A stretch of 34,907 nt of DNA from Rubrivivax sp. (GTDB taxonomy: Bacteria > Pseudomonadota > Gammaproteobacteria > Burkholderiales > Burkholderiaceae_C). Position numbers and translations under genes: made by a program. The DNA lies in contig JAHECD010000047.1 in NCBI GenBank assembly GCA_024641945.1, forward strand, positions 1-34,907, given 5' to 3'. Numbering within the stretch: the stretch's first letter is position 1; every line of letters begins with the position of its first letter. Under the pieces are notes generated by a model. That model saw only the letters and a list, made by a program, of their open reading frames with translations. It was not told where the DNA came from and made no database searches. Below are positions 9,611 to 17,604 of the stretch, in pieces.

Positions 9611-10666
9611 ATGCCTGCCCCGACCGACTCGAGCGCGACCGACCTTCCGTTCACCGCCGAGAGTTCGCGAGCCCTGCCCAAGGTCCTGCTGCACGAGCAC
9701 CTCGACGGCGGCCTGCGCGAATCGACCCTGCTCGAACTGCTCGACGCGCGTGGCATCGCGCACCCGGCGCGCGACGTGGCGGGCCTCGCGCGCTGGTTCG
9801 ACGAACGTGCCCATGCTGGCTCGCTCGGCGAATATTTGAAAGGCTTTGCACTCACGGTCGCGGCGATGGCCAGCCCCGATGCGCTGGAGCGCGTGGCCTT
9901 CGAGGCGGCCGAGGACACACGCCGGGACGGCTGCGTGCTGGCCGAATTCCGCATCGCTCCGCGCCTGTTCGGGCCGCACGGCGTGAGCGACGATGCCGCC
10001 GTCGAGGCCATGCTCGCCGGCCTCGCACGCAGCCCGTTGCCGAGCGGCCTGATCGTCTGCGCGATGCGGGACCACGACGACGCCGAGATCGCCCAGAGCG
10101 CCGCGCTCGCGCTGCGCTGGCTCGGCCGTGGTGTCGTCGGCTTCGACCTGGCGGGCCCCGAGGCCGGGTGGCCGGCCACGCGCCATGCGGCCTTGCTGGC
10201 GCGGCTCAAGCAGGCCGGCCTCGGCATCACGCTGCATGCCGGCGAGGCGGACGCGGGCGAGCGTGTGCTCGAGGCCGTGCGTCTGGGTGCCACGCGCATC
10301 GGCCACGGCGTTCGCCTGGCCGATCTGATCGGCCGCGCCGACGGCCCCGCCGCTCTCGACGAGGTGCGCGCCGCAGGCGTGCATCTGGAGGTCTGCCCCA
10401 CCAGCAACGTGCATACCGGTGCCGCGGCGTCGGTGGCGACGCACCCGATCCGTGCGCTGTGGAACGCCGGCGTGTCGCTGTCGTTCCATACCGACAACCG
10501 GCTGATGTCGCGCACGTCGATGTCGGCCGAGGCGCGGGCGCTCGTCGGCGAGGCCGGTTTTGCCTGGAGCGATCTTGTCGAGATGGGCTGCCAGGCCGCA
10601 CGGGCATCGTTCCTCGGCGCGGCCGCGCGCGCCCGCGCGCTCGACGCGCTGCAAAGCGCTCCGTAG
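9611..10666 (+). CDS. add: Adenosine deaminase
   Basis: Deaminates adenosine and deoxyadenosine to inosine and deoxyinosine in the cytoplasm. The 351-residue protein carries every expected metal and catalytic residue. His28 and His30 lie in LLHEHLDGG, His209 and Glu212 in LHAGEAD, His232 in GHGVRLAD, and Asp295 in SFHTDNRLMS. The CPTSNVHTG segment is also typical. It is divergent from the nucleoside operon and provides the deamination step that lets a 6-oxopurine-preferring purine phosphorylase use adenosine. No ribosome-binding site is visible upstream of the ATG. Adenine deaminase is a homologous alternative, but the neighbours favour adenosine. Confidence 0.93.
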   Translation: MPAPTDSSATDLPFTAESSRALPKVLLHEHLDGGLRESTLLELLDARGIAHPARDVAGLARWFDERAHAGSLGEYLKGFALTVAAMASPDALERVAFEAAEDTRRDGCVLAEFRIAPRLFGPHGVSDDAAVEAMLAGLARSPLPSGLIVCAMRDHDDAEIAQSAALALRWLGRGVVGFDLAGPEAGWPATRHAALLARLKQAGLGITLHAGEADAGERVLEAVRLGATRIGHGVRLADLIGRADGPAALDEVRAAGVHLEVCPTSNVHTGAAASVATHPIRALWNAGVSLSFHTDNRLMSRTSMSAEARALVGEAGFAWSDLVEMGCQAARASFLGAAARARALDALQSAP

Positions 10667-10685
10667 CGGCCGCGGTTGCGGCCGC
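10666..10685 (+). terminator. Hairpin just after add
   Basis: GCGGCCGC, loop GGTT, GCGGCCGC: a perfect 8-bp stem that starts at the last base of the add stop codon. No T-tract follows, so if it terminates transcription it would be inefficient or factor-dependent. The remaining 184 bp to the next gene show no recognisable riboswitch or promoter box. Confidence 0.4.
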
Positions 10686-10856
10686 GCGGCTCCGGTATTA
10701 CCCGCAGTGGCGCGAATGCGTCACCGCAATGCCACGCGGCCGAACTAGCATCGTCCAAATATACCGGGCGCGCCGCTTGCTTCAGGGCAGCGGCGGCCCG
10801 TGCTGCCGGCCGAGGGCGGCCCCATGCGGGGCCGGACAAAACACCACGACAACGAC

Positions 10857-10862
10857 GAGGAG
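10857..10862 (+). promoter_or_regulatory. Ribosome-binding site that fixes a GTG start
   Basis: GAGGAG with a 7-nt spacer to GTG at 10870. It decides the start of the receptor gene, because the same frame is open for more than 1.2 kb upstream across the add gene. Confidence 0.85.
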
Positions 10863-10869
10863 TGACCGC

Positions 10870-13800
10870 GTGAACCGCTACCCCCACCACCACTTTGTCC
10901 TGAGCGCCCTCGGCGCCGCGGCCGCCATCGTGATCTGCGCGCCGGCGTTGGCGCAGAACACCACCGCCGCGGTTGGCGGGCGTGTCACCGACGCCGCCGG
11001 CAAGCCGCTCGCGGGCGCCACCGTCACCATCGTGCACCTCGAATCCGGCTCGTCGAACTCGGCCGTCACCGACGCCGACGGGCGCTACGCCGCGCGCGGG
11101 CTGCGTGTGGGCGGCCCGTACAGCGTGACCATCAGCAAGGACGGCCAGACCGACAAGCGCGACAACGTCTTCCTGTCGCTGGCCGAGACCACGAATCTCG
11201 ATGCGACGCTCGGCGCGACGGTGGCCACCGTCGTCATCACCGGGCAGGCGGTGAACGAGAAGTTCAACAGCAGCACGATGGGCGCGGGCACCAACATCAA
11301 CGGGCGCCAGCTGCAGGCGCTGGCGTCGATCCAGCGCAACCTGCAGGACTATGCGCGCACCGATCCGCGCCTGGCGCAGACCGACAAGGAGCGCGGCGAG
11401 ATCTCCGCCGGCGGCCAGAACACGCGCTACAACTCGATCACGATCGACGGCGTCACCACCAACGACACCTTCGGACTCGAGGCGAACAACCTGCCGACGA
11501 TCAAGCAGCCGATCTCGATCGACGCGATCCAGTCGGTGCAGGTCAACCTGTCCAACTACGACGTCACGCAGAAGGGCTACACCGGCGCCAACATCAACGC
11601 CATCACCAAGAGCGGCACGAACGACCTGCACGGCAGCGTGTACTACGTCTACCGAGACGACAGCCTCGCCGGCAAACGCTACAACCGCGGCACGAAGGCG
11701 TACTTCGACCCGCCCACGTCGAAGGACACCACCGCCGGCTTCACGCTCGGCGGGCCGATCATCAAGGACAAGCTCTTCTTCTTCGGCAGCTACGAGGAGT
11801 ACAAGAGCTCGCGCACGCGGCCCGACTTCGGCCCCGTCGGCAGCCCCAACACCAACGTCGGCATCACCACCGGGATGATCGACGAGGCGATCGCGGTCGC
11901 GCGCGACACCTGGGGCATGGACGTGGGCACCGCCAACGTGCCGTCGGGGCTCGAGGTGGCGGTCAAGGACACGCTGCTCAAGCTCGACTGGAATATCAAC
12001 AACGACCATCGCGCCAGCCTGCGCTATACCAAGACCGAGCAGACCGAGCCGAACATCACGTTCACGTCGGCGTTCTCGCCCACGAGCCTGTCGCTGAGCT
12101 CGTACTGGTACAACCAGAACAAGACCGTCGAGAGCCTGGTCGGCCAGTGGTTCGCCGACTGGACCCCCAACTTCAGTACCGAGGTCAAGCTCAGCAAGCG
12201 CGACTACGAAAGCATCCCCGTCCCGGTGAATGGCGTGCGGCTGCCGCAGATCACGCTGCGTTTCACCGGCGCGCTGCCCGACGACGCGCCCACCGGCACC
12301 AACGCCAACAGCCGCGACCTGAATTTCGGCACCGAGCGCAGCCGCCACTTCAACGTGCTGCGCACGGAGACGCTCGACGCCTATTTCGGCGGCACGCTCA
12401 ACATGGGCAAGCACGAGCTGAAATTCGGCCTCGACTACGCCGACAACGACGTCTACAACGCCTTCCTGCAGGATACGAACGGCCAGTACCGGTTCCAGTG
12501 CGAAAACGGCGCGTACAGCTTCGGCAACGTCACCTGCACCACCGCCGATGCGGCCACCGTGGCGCGCGCCGCGCTGGAAAACTTCCGCCTCGGCAAGCCG
12601 TCGTTCTACCAGGTGCAGGCCCCGCGCGCCGGTCGGGTGCTCGACGACGCCGTCGCCATCTGGAGCTACGCGAATACCGGCCTGTTCCTGCAGGACAGCC
12701 TGAAGCTCGACAAGAACCTGAACGTGATGGTCGGCTTGCGCGTGGACCAGCAGACAGTGCCTGACAAGCCGCTCTTCAACGAGGCTGCCTCGCAGCCGCT
12801 GCTGGAAGGCAGCGCCGCCGGGCGCGTGCGCAACACCGGCGGCTTCGGTCTCGACAACACCTACACCCTGGACGGTAATACGCTCGTGCAGCCGCGTGTG
12901 GGCTTCAACTGGAACCTCGGGACCAAGGAGCGCCGCATGCAGCTGCGCGGTGGCGTCGGCCTGTTCCAGGGCGCCGCGGCCAACGTCTGGCTGTCCAACC
13001 CGTTCAGCAACACCGGCATCGCGGTGGCATCGCTCAACTGCACGAGCTTCACCGCATGCAACGCGGCGGGCGCCACCTTCAGCGCCGACCCCGACGCGCA
13101 GCCAGGCCTGAGCGGCACGGCGCCGGCGGCGAACGTCGACTTCCTGTCGCGCAACCTGGAGCAGCCGTCGGTCTGGAAGATGAACCTCGCGTTCGATACC
13201 GAGCTGCCGCCGCTGCCCGTGGTCGGCACGCTCACCGTCGGCGCCGAGTGGCTGCACACCAAGACCAACAAGGGCCTGTACTACCAGCACCTGAACCTGG
13301 GCGGGCCCACCGACACCGGCCCCGACGGGCGCCAGCTCTTCTACGGCGCGGAGGGTTTCGACGCCGCCTGCTGGAACGCCAACGGCACGGCGATCACGAG
13401 CGGCGCCTGCGCCACGCCGAGCGGCCAGTCGCGCACACGCGCGCTCAGCAACCGCTTGTACGGCAACGTGCTGCTCGCCACCGAGACCAGCAAGGGCAGC
13501 GGCGACGCGGTCACGCTGTCGGTCGGCCAGCAGCGCAGCTCGGCCTTCGGCTGGACCATGGCCTACACACGCACGCAGGCCAAGGAGGTGAGCCCGCTCA
13601 CGTCGTCCACCTCATCGTCGAACTGGAGCAACCGCAACATCTTCAACCCGAACGAAGAGGTGCTGTCCAACTCCAACTACCTGGTCAAGGACCGCGTGAG
13701 CGGCAGCGTCAACTGGTCGAAGGCCTTCTTCGGCAGCTACCGCACCACCTTCGGCCTGTTCTATGAAGGCCGCAAGGGCAAGCCGTACAGCTGGACCTAC

Positions 13801-14283
13801 CTGAACGACCTGAACGGCGACGGCATCAGCGGCAACGATCTGATGTACATCCCGTCCGGTCCCGGCTCGGGCGACGTGATTTTCCGCGGCGGTGCCGACG
13901 AGGAGGCCAGGTTCTGGGAGATCGTCAACGCCAACCCCGGTCTCGCATCGGCCAAGGGCGGCGTCGTCGGGCGCAACAACAACTTCGCGCCGTGGGTCAA
14001 CTCGTTCGACCTGCGCGTCAGCCAGGAAGTCCCGGGTTTCAAGGCCGGGCACAAGGGTGTGTTGACGTTCGACATCCTCAACGTGGGCAACCTGCTGAAC
14101 AAGAAGTGGGGCCACATCGACGAGATCGGCTTTCCTTCGAACCGCAGCTTCGTCAACTACAACGGGCGCGACGCCACCGGCAAATACGTCTACAGCCTGG
14201 GCAGCCTGGAAGACTACGTGACACGCCAGACCAGCGGCGAGTCGCAGTGGGCCCTGCAGGTCACGCTGCGCTACGAGTTCTGA
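10870..14283 (+). CDS. Oar-like TonB-dependent receptor with N-terminal carboxypeptidase-regulatory domain
   Basis: Outer-membrane beta-barrel receptor for energy-dependent uptake of a large or scarce solute; the substrate is not known. The protein is 1137 residues from the GTG start. A signal peptide ends in APALAQ near residue 29. A carboxypeptidase-regulatory-like (Ig-like) domain follows (VGGRVTDAAGKPLAGATVT to about residue 100). Next comes a plug domain containing SITIDGVTTNDTFG and INAITKSGTNDLHGS, then a long barrel that ends in an aromatic residue (VTLRYEF), as outer-membrane barrels do. No clear TonB box is seen, which is usual for this subfamily. Placement between add and the 2-oxoglutarate oxygenase-like gene, in a nucleoside locus, suggests a purine or nucleic-acid-derived substrate, but this is inference only. 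Confidence 0.9.
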   Translation: MNRYPHHHFVLSALGAAAAIVICAPALAQNTTAAVGGRVTDAAGKPLAGATVTIVHLESGSSNSAVTDADGRYAARGLRVGGPYSVTISKDGQTDKRDNVFLSLAETTNLDATLGATVATVVITGQAVNEKFNSSTMGAGTNINGRQLQALASIQRNLQDYARTDPRLAQTDKERGEISAGGQNTRYNSITIDGVTTNDTFGLEANNLPTIKQPISIDAIQSVQVNLSNYDVTQKGYTGANINAITKSGTNDLHGSVYYVYRDDSLAGKRYNRGTKAYFDPPTSKDTTAGFTLGGPIIKDKLFFFGSYEEYKSSRTRPDFGPVGSPNTNVGITTGMIDEAIAVARDTWGMDVGTANVPSGLEVAVKDTLLKLDWNINNDHRASLRYTKTEQTEPNITFTSAFSPTSLSLSSYWYNQNKTVESLVGQWFADWTPNFSTEVKLSKRDYESIPVPVNGVRLPQITLRFTGALPDDAPTGTNANSRDLNFGTERSRHFNVLRTETLDAYFGGTLNMGKHELKFGLDYADNDVYNAFLQDTNGQYRFQCENGAYSFGNVTCTTADAATVARAALENFRLGKPSFYQVQAPRAGRVLDDAVAIWSYANTGLFLQDSLKLDKNLNVMVGLRVDQQTVPDKPLFNEAASQPLLEGSAAGRVRNTGGFGLDNTYTLDGNTLVQPRVGFNWNLGTKERRMQLRGGVGLFQGAAANVWLSNPFSNTGIAVASLNCTSFTACNAAGATFSADPDAQPGLSGTAPAANVDFLSRNLEQPSVWKMNLAFDTELPPLPVVGTLTVGAEWLHTKTNKGLYYQHLNLGGPTDTGPDGRQLFYGAEGFDAACWNANGTAITSGACATPSGQSRTRALSNRLYGNVLLATETSKGSGDAVTLSVGQQRSSAFGWTMAYTRTQAKEVSPLTSSTSSSNWSNRNIFNPNEEVLSNSNYLVKDRVSGSVNWSKAFFGSYRTTFGLFYEGRKGKPYSWTYLNDLNGDGISGNDLMYIPSGPGSGDVIFRGGADEEARFWEIVNANPGLASAKGGVVGRNNNFAPWVNSFDLRVSQEVPGFKAGHKGVLTFDILNVGNLLNKKWGHIDEIGFPSNRSFVNYNGRDATGKYVYSLGSLEDYVTRQTSGESQWALQVTLRYEF

Positions 14284-14310
14284 GATGACCGCCTCCACGT
14301 CGCTGCGCGC

Positions 14311-14347
14311 CTGCTCCCCGAGGGGGCACCGAGCCGCCTTGGGGCGG
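14311..14347. repeat. Tandem-hairpin intergenic element (A)
   Basis: Within the 104-bp gap after the receptor stop there are two adjacent hairpins: CCCC-GA-GGGG (14316-14325) and CCGCC-TTGG-GGCGG (14334-14347). It resembles in style the GC-rich intergenic elements at 19160-19230 and 28872-28948 but is not clearly the same sequence. It could stop transcription after the receptor. Confidence 0.45.
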
Positions 14348-14387
14348 CCCGGCGGCGCGTGAGCTGCGGCACGCGGCGCGGCGGTGC

Positions 14388-15278
14388 GTGAACAGCGAGC
14401 GCCGCCGGCGTTTTGACGAGGACGGTTACCTCGTGTTGCCCGGCTTCAAGCCGGCGCACGAGGTGGCCGCGCTGCGCCACCGCACGCACGAACTGCTCGC
14501 CGCGCTCGACCCGCACGCGGGCGGCGGCGTGTTCAGCACCCGTGAGCCCGGCCGCAGCGCCGACGACTGGTTCCTGGATTCCGACTGCAGCGTGCGGTGT
14601 TTCTTCGAGGAAGAAGCCTTCGACGCGCAAGGGCGCCTGACGCGGCCGCTGCCGCAGGCGATCAACAAGATCGGCCACGCGCTGCACGACCTGGACCCTG
14701 TCTTCGACGCCTTCTCGCACGGCCCGGCGCTGACGGCCCTCGCCGCCGAGCTCGGCCTGGCGCAGACGCAGGTCTGGCAGTCGATGCTGATCTGCAAGCA
14801 GCCCGGCATCGGTGGCGCGGTGCGCTGGCACCAGGATGCCACGTACTTCTTCACCGACCCGATCAGCGTCACGACCTTCTGGTTCGCGCTCGAGGATGCC
14901 GACGTCGACAACGGCTGCCTGTGGGTCGAGCCCGGCGGCCACCGCGGCCCGCTGCGCGAGCGCTTCGTGCGCGAAGGCCGGCAGACCCGGCTGCTCACGC
15001 TGGACGACACCCCCTGGCCCGACACCGGCCGCTCGACACCGCTGCCGTGCGCGGCCGGCACGCTGGTGGTCTTCCACGGCTTGCTGCCGCACTGGAGCGC
15101 CGCCAACCGCTCGGGGCGGTCACGATTTGCGTACACGCTGCATGTGACGGACGCCCGCAGCGTGTACGACGGGCGCAACTGGATCCAGCGCGGCGCGATG
15201 CTGCCGGTGCGGGGACTGGACGGTGCCGTTGCACCGTCCGGCATCGCCGTTGCGGTGGATCGCACCGGCGCGGGGTGA
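14388..15278 (+). CDS. Phytanoyl-CoA dioxygenase (PhyH) family Fe(II)/2-oxoglutarate enzyme
   Basis: A predicted non-haem iron, 2-oxoglutarate-dependent oxygenase of 296 residues; the substrate is unknown. The facial triad is visible as His148-x-Asp150 in RWHQDATYF and His235 in GLLPHWSAANRS. Arg246 in RSRFAYTLHV would bind the 2-oxoglutarate carboxylate. The start is a GTG (MNSERRRRFDEDGYLVLPGF) with only a weak ribosome-binding site. It follows the Oar-like receptor in the same direction after 104 bp that contain hairpins, so co-transcription is uncertain, and its 3' end converges on bufC. In this setting a nucleoside or nucleobase hydroxylase is imaginable, but nothing in the sequence shows that. 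Confidence 0.85.
   Translation: MNSERRRRFDEDGYLVLPGFKPAHEVAALRHRTHELLAALDPHAGGGVFSTREPGRSADDWFLDSDCSVRCFFEEEAFDAQGRLTRPLPQAINKIGHALHDLDPVFDAFSHGPALTALAAELGLAQTQVWQSMLICKQPGIGGAVRWHQDATYFFTDPISVTTFWFALEDADVDNGCLWVEPGGHRGPLRERFVREGRQTRLLTLDDTPWPDTGRSTPLPCAAGTLVVFHGLLPHWSAANRSGRSRFAYTLHVTDARSVYDGRNWIQRGAMLPVRGLDGAVAPSGIAVAVDRTGAG
15218..15239 (+). repeat. Perfect 9-bp stem-loop inside the end of the PhyH gene
   Basis: GGACGGTGC, loop CGTT, GCACCGTCC, about 40 bp before the stop codon. It lies in the coding region where the protein has become low in family-conserved residues. It may be a coding-end terminator without a T-tract or simply chance in GC-rich DNA. A second, weaker hairpin (CCGGGC/GCCCGG, 15280-15302) occupies the 28-bp gap to convergent bufC. 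Confidence 0.4.
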
Positions 15279-15306
15279 CCCGGGCGTCAGCCGCCGGCCC
15301 GGCGTC

Positions 15307-16146
15307 TCAATCCGTCGGCGCCGTCGACACGCCGGACAACAGGCCGTCGACGATCCATCCCTTGAGCAGTGCGGCGGCACGCAGCGCGGCGTGCTCGGCG
15401 TCGACCCAGCGGCACAGGCCCTCGCAGACGTCGGCGAAGGTGCGCCCCGCGACCACGGCGTCGAGTGCCCAGGCGGCATCGGCCTCGAGCCGACGCACAC
15501 GCGGGTCGAGACCCTGGCGCCAGACCAGCCACGGCTGAGCCGATGAGAGCCGGCGTGCGCGCGGCAGCCTGGCGGCGGTTTCGCCCGAGCGGTCGCCGAC
15601 AGCGGACGTGGCGGTGGCGCCCGCTGCTTTCCAGACCTGTACCGCGTTCCAGTGCAGCGTGAGCCGGTGCACGCTGGGGTGAAGCGTGAAGCGCATGGCC
15701 GGCCAATCCTGCGCGGCAATCGTCGCCATCGCGGGCAAGGCGAGCACCGGCGTGTCGGCGGCATCGAACGCCAGCGCGATCGTCCATTCGAGTGTCGCCA
15801 CCTCGGCCAGTACGGGGCGGCGTGCAAAGGTGGGATGCTCGGCAAGGAACGCCGGCACGGCGTCTCCATACCAGCGCAGGTTGCGATGCGGCGATGGATG
15901 GCGCTCGACGTAGGCCCGGGCCATGCGGTTGAACCGGGCGCTGCCGAGCTGCGCATGCAGCGCAGGAAACTCGGTTTGCAGCGCCTCCACCAGACGCAGG
16001 CGATAGCCGTCGCTGTAGATGGCCAGACGTGCCGCGGCATCGAGCGCCCCGGCATCCACGATGCGATCGACCATCGGGGATGCGCCTCGCGGCATCGCAA
16101 GCACGTGGGCGTGGAAGGTGCGCTGGAGATCCCGCAGGGCCGACAT
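15307..16146 (-). CDS. bufC: BufC/HvfC-type partner protein (DUF2063)
   Basis: DUF2063 proteins act as partners of the DUF692 multinuclear iron oxygenase and are thought to present the precursor peptide to it. The 279-residue protein begins MSALRDLQRTFHAHVL; the ATG has GGAGAG 6 nt upstream, which is why the 37 further open upstream codons are excluded. Typical segments are RLAIYSDGYRLRLVEALQTEFPAL and RAYVERHPSPHRNLRWYG near the N-terminus, followed by a more variable C-terminal half with repeated Trp residues. It lies 16 bp downstream of bufB and is the last gene of the operon. Its N-terminal domain is listed in databases as putatively DNA-binding, but the operon context makes a modification-partner role more likely. 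Confidence 0.88.
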   Translation of the reverse strand: MSALRDLQRTFHAHVLAMPRGASPMVDRIVDAGALDAAARLAIYSDGYRLRLVEALQTEFPALHAQLGSARFNRMARAYVERHPSPHRNLRWYGDAVPAFLAEHPTFARRPVLAEVATLEWTIALAFDAADTPVLALPAMATIAAQDWPAMRFTLHPSVHRLTLHWNAVQVWKAAGATATSAVGDRSGETAARLPRARRLSSAQPWLVWRQGLDPRVRRLEADAAWALDAVVAGRTFADVCEGLCRWVDAEHAALRAAALLKGWIVDGLLSGVSTAPTD

Positions 16147-16162
16147 GGCGGACTCTCCAGCC

Positions 16163-17050
16163 TCAGCCGTGCCCGGCCAGCGCCACGCCGGCCGCGCCGC
16201 CGCGCACGGACTCGCCGGCCACGCGGGCCGCGATGGCACGGGCCCGGTCGAGTTCATCGACCAGATCCTGCAGCGCCGGGATGTGGTCGTCGCGTTCGAT
16301 CATCGTGGCGACAGGGCCGAAGCGGCGGCACGCCGCCTCGTAGAGCTGCCAGACCGGCTCGGCCACGGGCGCGTCGTGGGTGTCGATGATGTGCGTGCCG
16401 CAATGCTCGTGGCCCGCCAGGTGCATCTGCTGCACGCGGCCGACCGGGATGCGCGCCAGGTAGTCCAGCGGGTCGAAGCCATGGTTGAACGCACTGACGT
16501 GCACGTTGTTCACGTCGAGCAGGATCAGGCAGTCGGCCTCCTCGGCGATGGCGGCCAGGAAATCCCATTCGGTGAACGTCGATTCACGGTACGTCAGGTA
16601 GCTCGAGACGTTCTCGAGCAGGATGCGGCGCCCGAGCACGTCCTGCACCTGGCGGACCTTGCGGGCCACATGGCGGATCGCCTCTTCGGTATACGGCAGC
16701 GGCATCAGGTCGTGCAGGTTGCCGCCATCGACGCCGGTCCAGCAAAGGTGGTCCGAAATCCACTCGGGCTCGACACGCCGGGCCAGTGCCTTCAATTGCG
16801 CCAGGTAGTCACGGTCGATGGGGTCGGCACTGCCGATCGACATGGACACGCCGTGCAACACCACGGGGTAGCGCTCGCGGATGCGGTCGAGCCACTTCAA
16901 CGGGCGCCCGCCGGGCACGAGATAGTTCTCGCTCAATGCCTCGAACCAGTCGATGCGGGGCGACCCGTCGACGATCGACGCATAGTGCGTGCTGCGCAGC
17001 CCCAGGCCGAAACCCAGGCCCCGCGCCGCGGGGTACGAAGGTGCATTCAT
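16163..17050 (-). CDS. bufB: BufB multinuclear non-haem iron oxygenase (DUF692, MNIO)
   Basis: Member of the DUF692 family, a TIM-barrel with two or three iron atoms that modifies cysteines of a ribosomally made precursor. For bufferins and Haemophilus HvfA the products are copper-binding thiooxazole or oxazolone/thioamide groups. The 295-residue protein starts [19 protein letters not shown]. Conserved metal-site segments visible are [58 protein letters not shown] and DTHDAPV. A 93-bp gap with a hairpin separates it from bufA, and it sits 16 bp before bufC. No strong ribosome-binding site precedes its ATG, which may hold its level well below that of the precursor. Confidence 0.93.
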   Translation of the reverse strand: MNAPSYPAARGLGFGLGLRSTHYASIVDGSPRIDWFEALSENYLVPGGRPLKWLDRIRERYPVVLHGVSMSIGSADPIDRDYLAQLKALARRVEPEWISDHLCWTGVDGGNLHDLMPLPYTEEAIRHVARKVRQVQDVLGRRILLENVSSYLTYRESTFTEWDFLAAIAEEADCLILLDVNNVHVSAFNHGFDPLDYLARIPVGRVQQMHLAGHEHCGTHIIDTHDAPVAEPVWQLYEAACRRFGPVATMIERDDHIPALQDLVDELDRARAIAARVAGESVRGGAAGVALAGHG

Positions 17051-17097
17051 GGTGCGGTCAAGGCGTCGAAGCAACAAAGGCCGAGCACGCCAGCGAC

Positions 17098-17124
17098 GCC
17101 GGCGCGACCTTGCGATCGCCCGGC
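17098..17124 (-). terminator. Hairpin between bufA and bufB (possible attenuator)
   Basis: Two stem blocks, GCCGG/CCGGC and GCGA/TCGC, with one bulged base and an 8-nt loop, lie about 20 bp past the bufA stop on the transcribed strand. No T-tract follows directly. A partial terminator here would give much more precursor mRNA than enzyme mRNA. Confidence 0.4.
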
Positions 17125-17143
17125 CTGCGCAGCATGACGCCGC

Positions 17144-17404
17144 TTATTTCTTCATCTCGGCCTTGGCCTTCTCGCAGGCATCCTTGCTCAGTGCCTTGAA
17201 GCCCTGCCCCTTGCAGGAATTCTGGCCCTTGCAGGCGCTCTTGGCCGTCTTGCAGTCGCTCGTGCCCTTGCACGAATTGATGCCTTCGCAGTGGACCATG
17301 GCCTCGTCGGCGGCATAGGCCGACGTCACGAGGGTCGTATTGAGCGCAAACAGGCCGGCGGCGGCGCTGGCCAGGGCCATGCCCTTGAACATTTTGGAAT
17401 TCAT
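17144..17404 (-). CDS. bufA: Bufferin precursor peptide, BufA2-type copper metallophore
   Basis: Short secreted peptide predicted to be modified by BufB/BufC and to bind copper in the periplasm. It has 86 residues: a signal peptide with a hydrophobic core, cleaved after AYA (about residue 31), and a mature part with six cysteines (39, 45, 51, 58, 64, 77). The core is HCEGINSCKGTSDCK then ACKGQNSCKGQGF, the repeated C-K-G pattern of the BufA2 family. The start MNSKMFKGMA is fixed by AGGAG 6 nt upstream; an open extension upstream lacks a site. It is first in the bufA-bufB-bufC operon and faces away from mobB. Which of the six cysteines are modified cannot be told from sequence. Confidence 0.92.
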   Translation of the reverse strand: MNSKMFKGMALASAAAGLFALNTTLVTSAYAADEAMVHCEGINSCKGTSDCKTAKSACKGQNSCKGQGFKALSKDACEKAKAEMKK

Positions 17405-17475
17405 GAATTTCTCCTGTGACGGTTGCACGATTGGCGGGCAAGAGCCCGAAAGGATTGCCCACTGGGCCACCGGGA

Positions 17476-17501
17476 TTCGCTCCGGCGGCGCAGAAAGTTA
17501 C
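17476..17501 (-). promoter_or_regulatory. ECF sigma-F-like promoter upstream of bufA
   Basis: On the minus strand GTAACT (17501-17496) and CGAA (17479-17476) are separated by exactly 16 nt. The Caulobacter sigma-F consensus, recalled from the heavy-metal-response literature, is GTAACC-N16-CGAA, so one base differs. It would give a leader of roughly 65-70 nt before the bufA ATG. No ECF sigma or anti-sigma gene lies in the window. Confidence 0.6.
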
Positions 17502-17604
17502 GCAGCGTGGAAAGTATTGGATGCATCGGGTGCATTCGGAGGGTTCGCGGACGGCATGCGTGCGTCGGCGAGCCGGGCCGCTGTGGCCGCGACAATCCCC
17601 GGCC

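Noticed and set aside
9595..10869. N-terminal 425-codon extension of the Oar-like receptor
   Set aside because: It is the shifted frame of the add gene; the receptor has a clear signal peptide and GAGGAG site at the GTG start.
10667..10869. Purine riboswitch or other structured leader before the receptor
   Set aside because: Only generic GC-rich stems are visible; no conserved riboswitch core could be recognised.
14311..14347. Third copy of the B/C repeat
   Set aside because: Similar in composition and in hairpin layout but the exact blocks shared by B and C are missing.
17521..17535. ATGCA-TCGGG-TGCAT inverted repeat as an operator between bufA and mobB
   Set aside because: Five-base arms are too short to be convincing and match no known operator; noted only as a possible site.
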